Position numbers and translations under genes: made by a program. From assembly GCA_002316835.1 (NCBI GenBank), contig DCEG01000103.1, positions 1 through 31,313 on the forward strand: DNA of 31,313 bases, written 5' to 3'. The notes under the pieces are model-generated. The model was not told the origin of the DNA, did not search any database, and was given only the letters and a program-made list of their open reading frames with translations. Shown here one piece after another: positions 30,615 through 31,313 of this stretch (position 1 is the stretch's first letter; every line of letters begins with the position of its first letter). The DNA is from Bacteroidales bacterium UBA1035 (lineage in GTDB: Bacteria; Bacteroidota; Bacteroidia; Bacteroidales; Dysgonomonadaceae).

Positions 30615-31313
30615 TTATTTGGCAAAAAAAGCATCAAACGCGTGTCCCGAAAGCTGAAAATCCAACTTCTTGGTGAATTCGCATGATTCACGCGCACCGT
30701 GCTCACGATCCATGGCGCTGTCTTCCCACTCGATGGAAAGCGGCCCCTGATACCCGATAGCATTGAGCGCGCGGATGATTTCCTCGAAATTTATCTTTCC
30801 CCGTCCAACGCTGCGGAAGTTCCAGTAGCGACGTGGATCGCCGAAGGGAACATGCCCGCCGAAAACGCCTACTTGCTTGGGAGTATCGCTCCAGTAAGCA
30901 TCTTTCATGTGAACATGGAAAATCCGATCTGAAAACTGATAAATAAAATCCACATAATCCACTCCCTGATAACCGAAGTGGCTGGGATCGTAATTGAACC
31001 CGAAAGCAGGATGATAATTCAGTGCTTCCAGTGCTCTGCGAGCAGAGAACGTATCGAATGCGATCTCGGTGGGATGCACTTCCAGTGCAAAACGAACGCC
31101 CAACTTCTGAAACTCATCCATAATGGGAATGAAACGTCGGGCAAAGTCTTTGTATCCTTCTTCGATGGTTGATTCGGGAACGGGCGGGAACGAATAGAGC
31201 AGGTGCCATATCGGACTTCCGGTGAAACCTACAACTGTATCCACTCCCAGCGCTTTCGCTGCTTTGGCGGTGCGGATCAATTCTTCGGCCGCACGCTGGC
31301 GGACTCCTTCCGG
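30615..31313 (-). CDS. Sugar phosphate isomerase/epimerase (TIM barrel, AP endonuclease 2 family), partial
   Basis: The frame is open from the right edge of the window (PEGVRQRAAEELIRTAKAAK) to the stop at 30615, giving 233 residues without the N-terminus. The visible part has VVGFTGSPIW, FALEVHPTEIAFD, FGFNYDPSHFGYQGVD, IFHVHMKDAYW and LSIEWEDSAMDRE. These hold the Glu, Asp-His, His and Glu that bind the metal in the xylose-isomerase-like TIM-barrel family. The first ATG-like codon seen near the edge (31278) is TTG inside a conserved helix, so the true start is outside. It is the upstream partner of the Gfo/Idh/MocA gene and probably acts on the same sugar. Confidence 0.88.
   Translation of the reverse strand, partial: PEGVRQRAAEELIRTAKAAKALGVDTVVGFTGSPIWHLLYSFPPVPESTIEEGYKDFARRFIPIMDEFQKLGVRFALEVHPTEIAFDTFSARRALEALNYHPAFGFNYDPSHFGYQGVDYVDFIYQFSDRIFHVHMKDAYWSDTPKQVGVFGGHVPFGDPRRYWNFRSVGRGKINFEEIIRALNAIGYQGPLSIEWEDSAMDREHGARESCEFTKKLDFQLSGHAFDAFFAK

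Overview
The window is Bacteroidetes DNA, most likely from the order Bacteroidales and near the Dysgonomonadaceae/Porphyromonadaceae. This rests on TAnnTTTG-type -7 promoter boxes, lipoprotein signals ending in S-C, a DUF4270 lipoprotein, a one-domain GT5 'glycogen synthase', a FeoA-FeoB fusion, and a lipoprotein that resembles Bacteroides TPR regulators. It looks like ordinary chromosome. I found no tRNA, rRNA, insertion sequence, phage gene or CRISPR array, and no gene-free stretch over 300 bases.

Layout. 1-434: 5' part of a TPR-type lipoprotein gene (minus). 596-1609: an extended SDR, divergent from rnr (RNase R, 1795-3939). 3941-7180 (minus): a three-gene surface-glycan operon of Wzx-like flippase, FkbM methyltransferase and GT2 glycosyltransferase, ending one base from the rnr stop. 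7365-9361: queG and ruvB, with ruvB carrying its own promoter. 9454-11795 (minus): a DUF4270 lipoprotein and an orphan GT5 domain, separated by a terminator. 12075-17838 (plus): a MATE transporter, a frameshifted small lipoprotein, a predicted outer-membrane protein of unknown function, ligA and a coiled-coil lipoprotein. 17893-22264 (minus): a vitamin B5/CoA operon in the order DUF2520 reductase, panB, panC, panD, coaB, coaC. 22435-24075 (minus): class I fumarase. 24280-27407 (plus): FeoA-FeoB fusion, a 53-residue FeoB-associated Cys-rich membrane protein and a secreted YCII-domain protein. 27414-29297 (minus): long-chain acyl-CoA synthetase. 29428-31313 (minus): a Gfo/Idh/MocA dehydrogenase and a sugar isomerase/epimerase that runs off the window.

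Two things stand out. First, the pantothenate/CoA block encodes a nearly continuous route from ketoisovalerate and aspartate to 4'-phosphopantetheine, except for pantothenate kinase. The missing ketopantoate reductase may be the DUF2520 protein (PanG type). CoaB is a stand-alone protein resembling the Streptococcus/Enterococcus form, and it lies upstream of CoaC, so this is not a broken CoaBC fusion. Second, many gene boundaries carry short degenerate tandem arrays with a strict 7-base period but different words at each site. I count about nine in 31 kb. Some have been captured into coding sequence, giving the C-terminus of the DUF2520 protein and the end of CoaB. A different dispersed-looking inverted repeat lies in the first codons of ligA.
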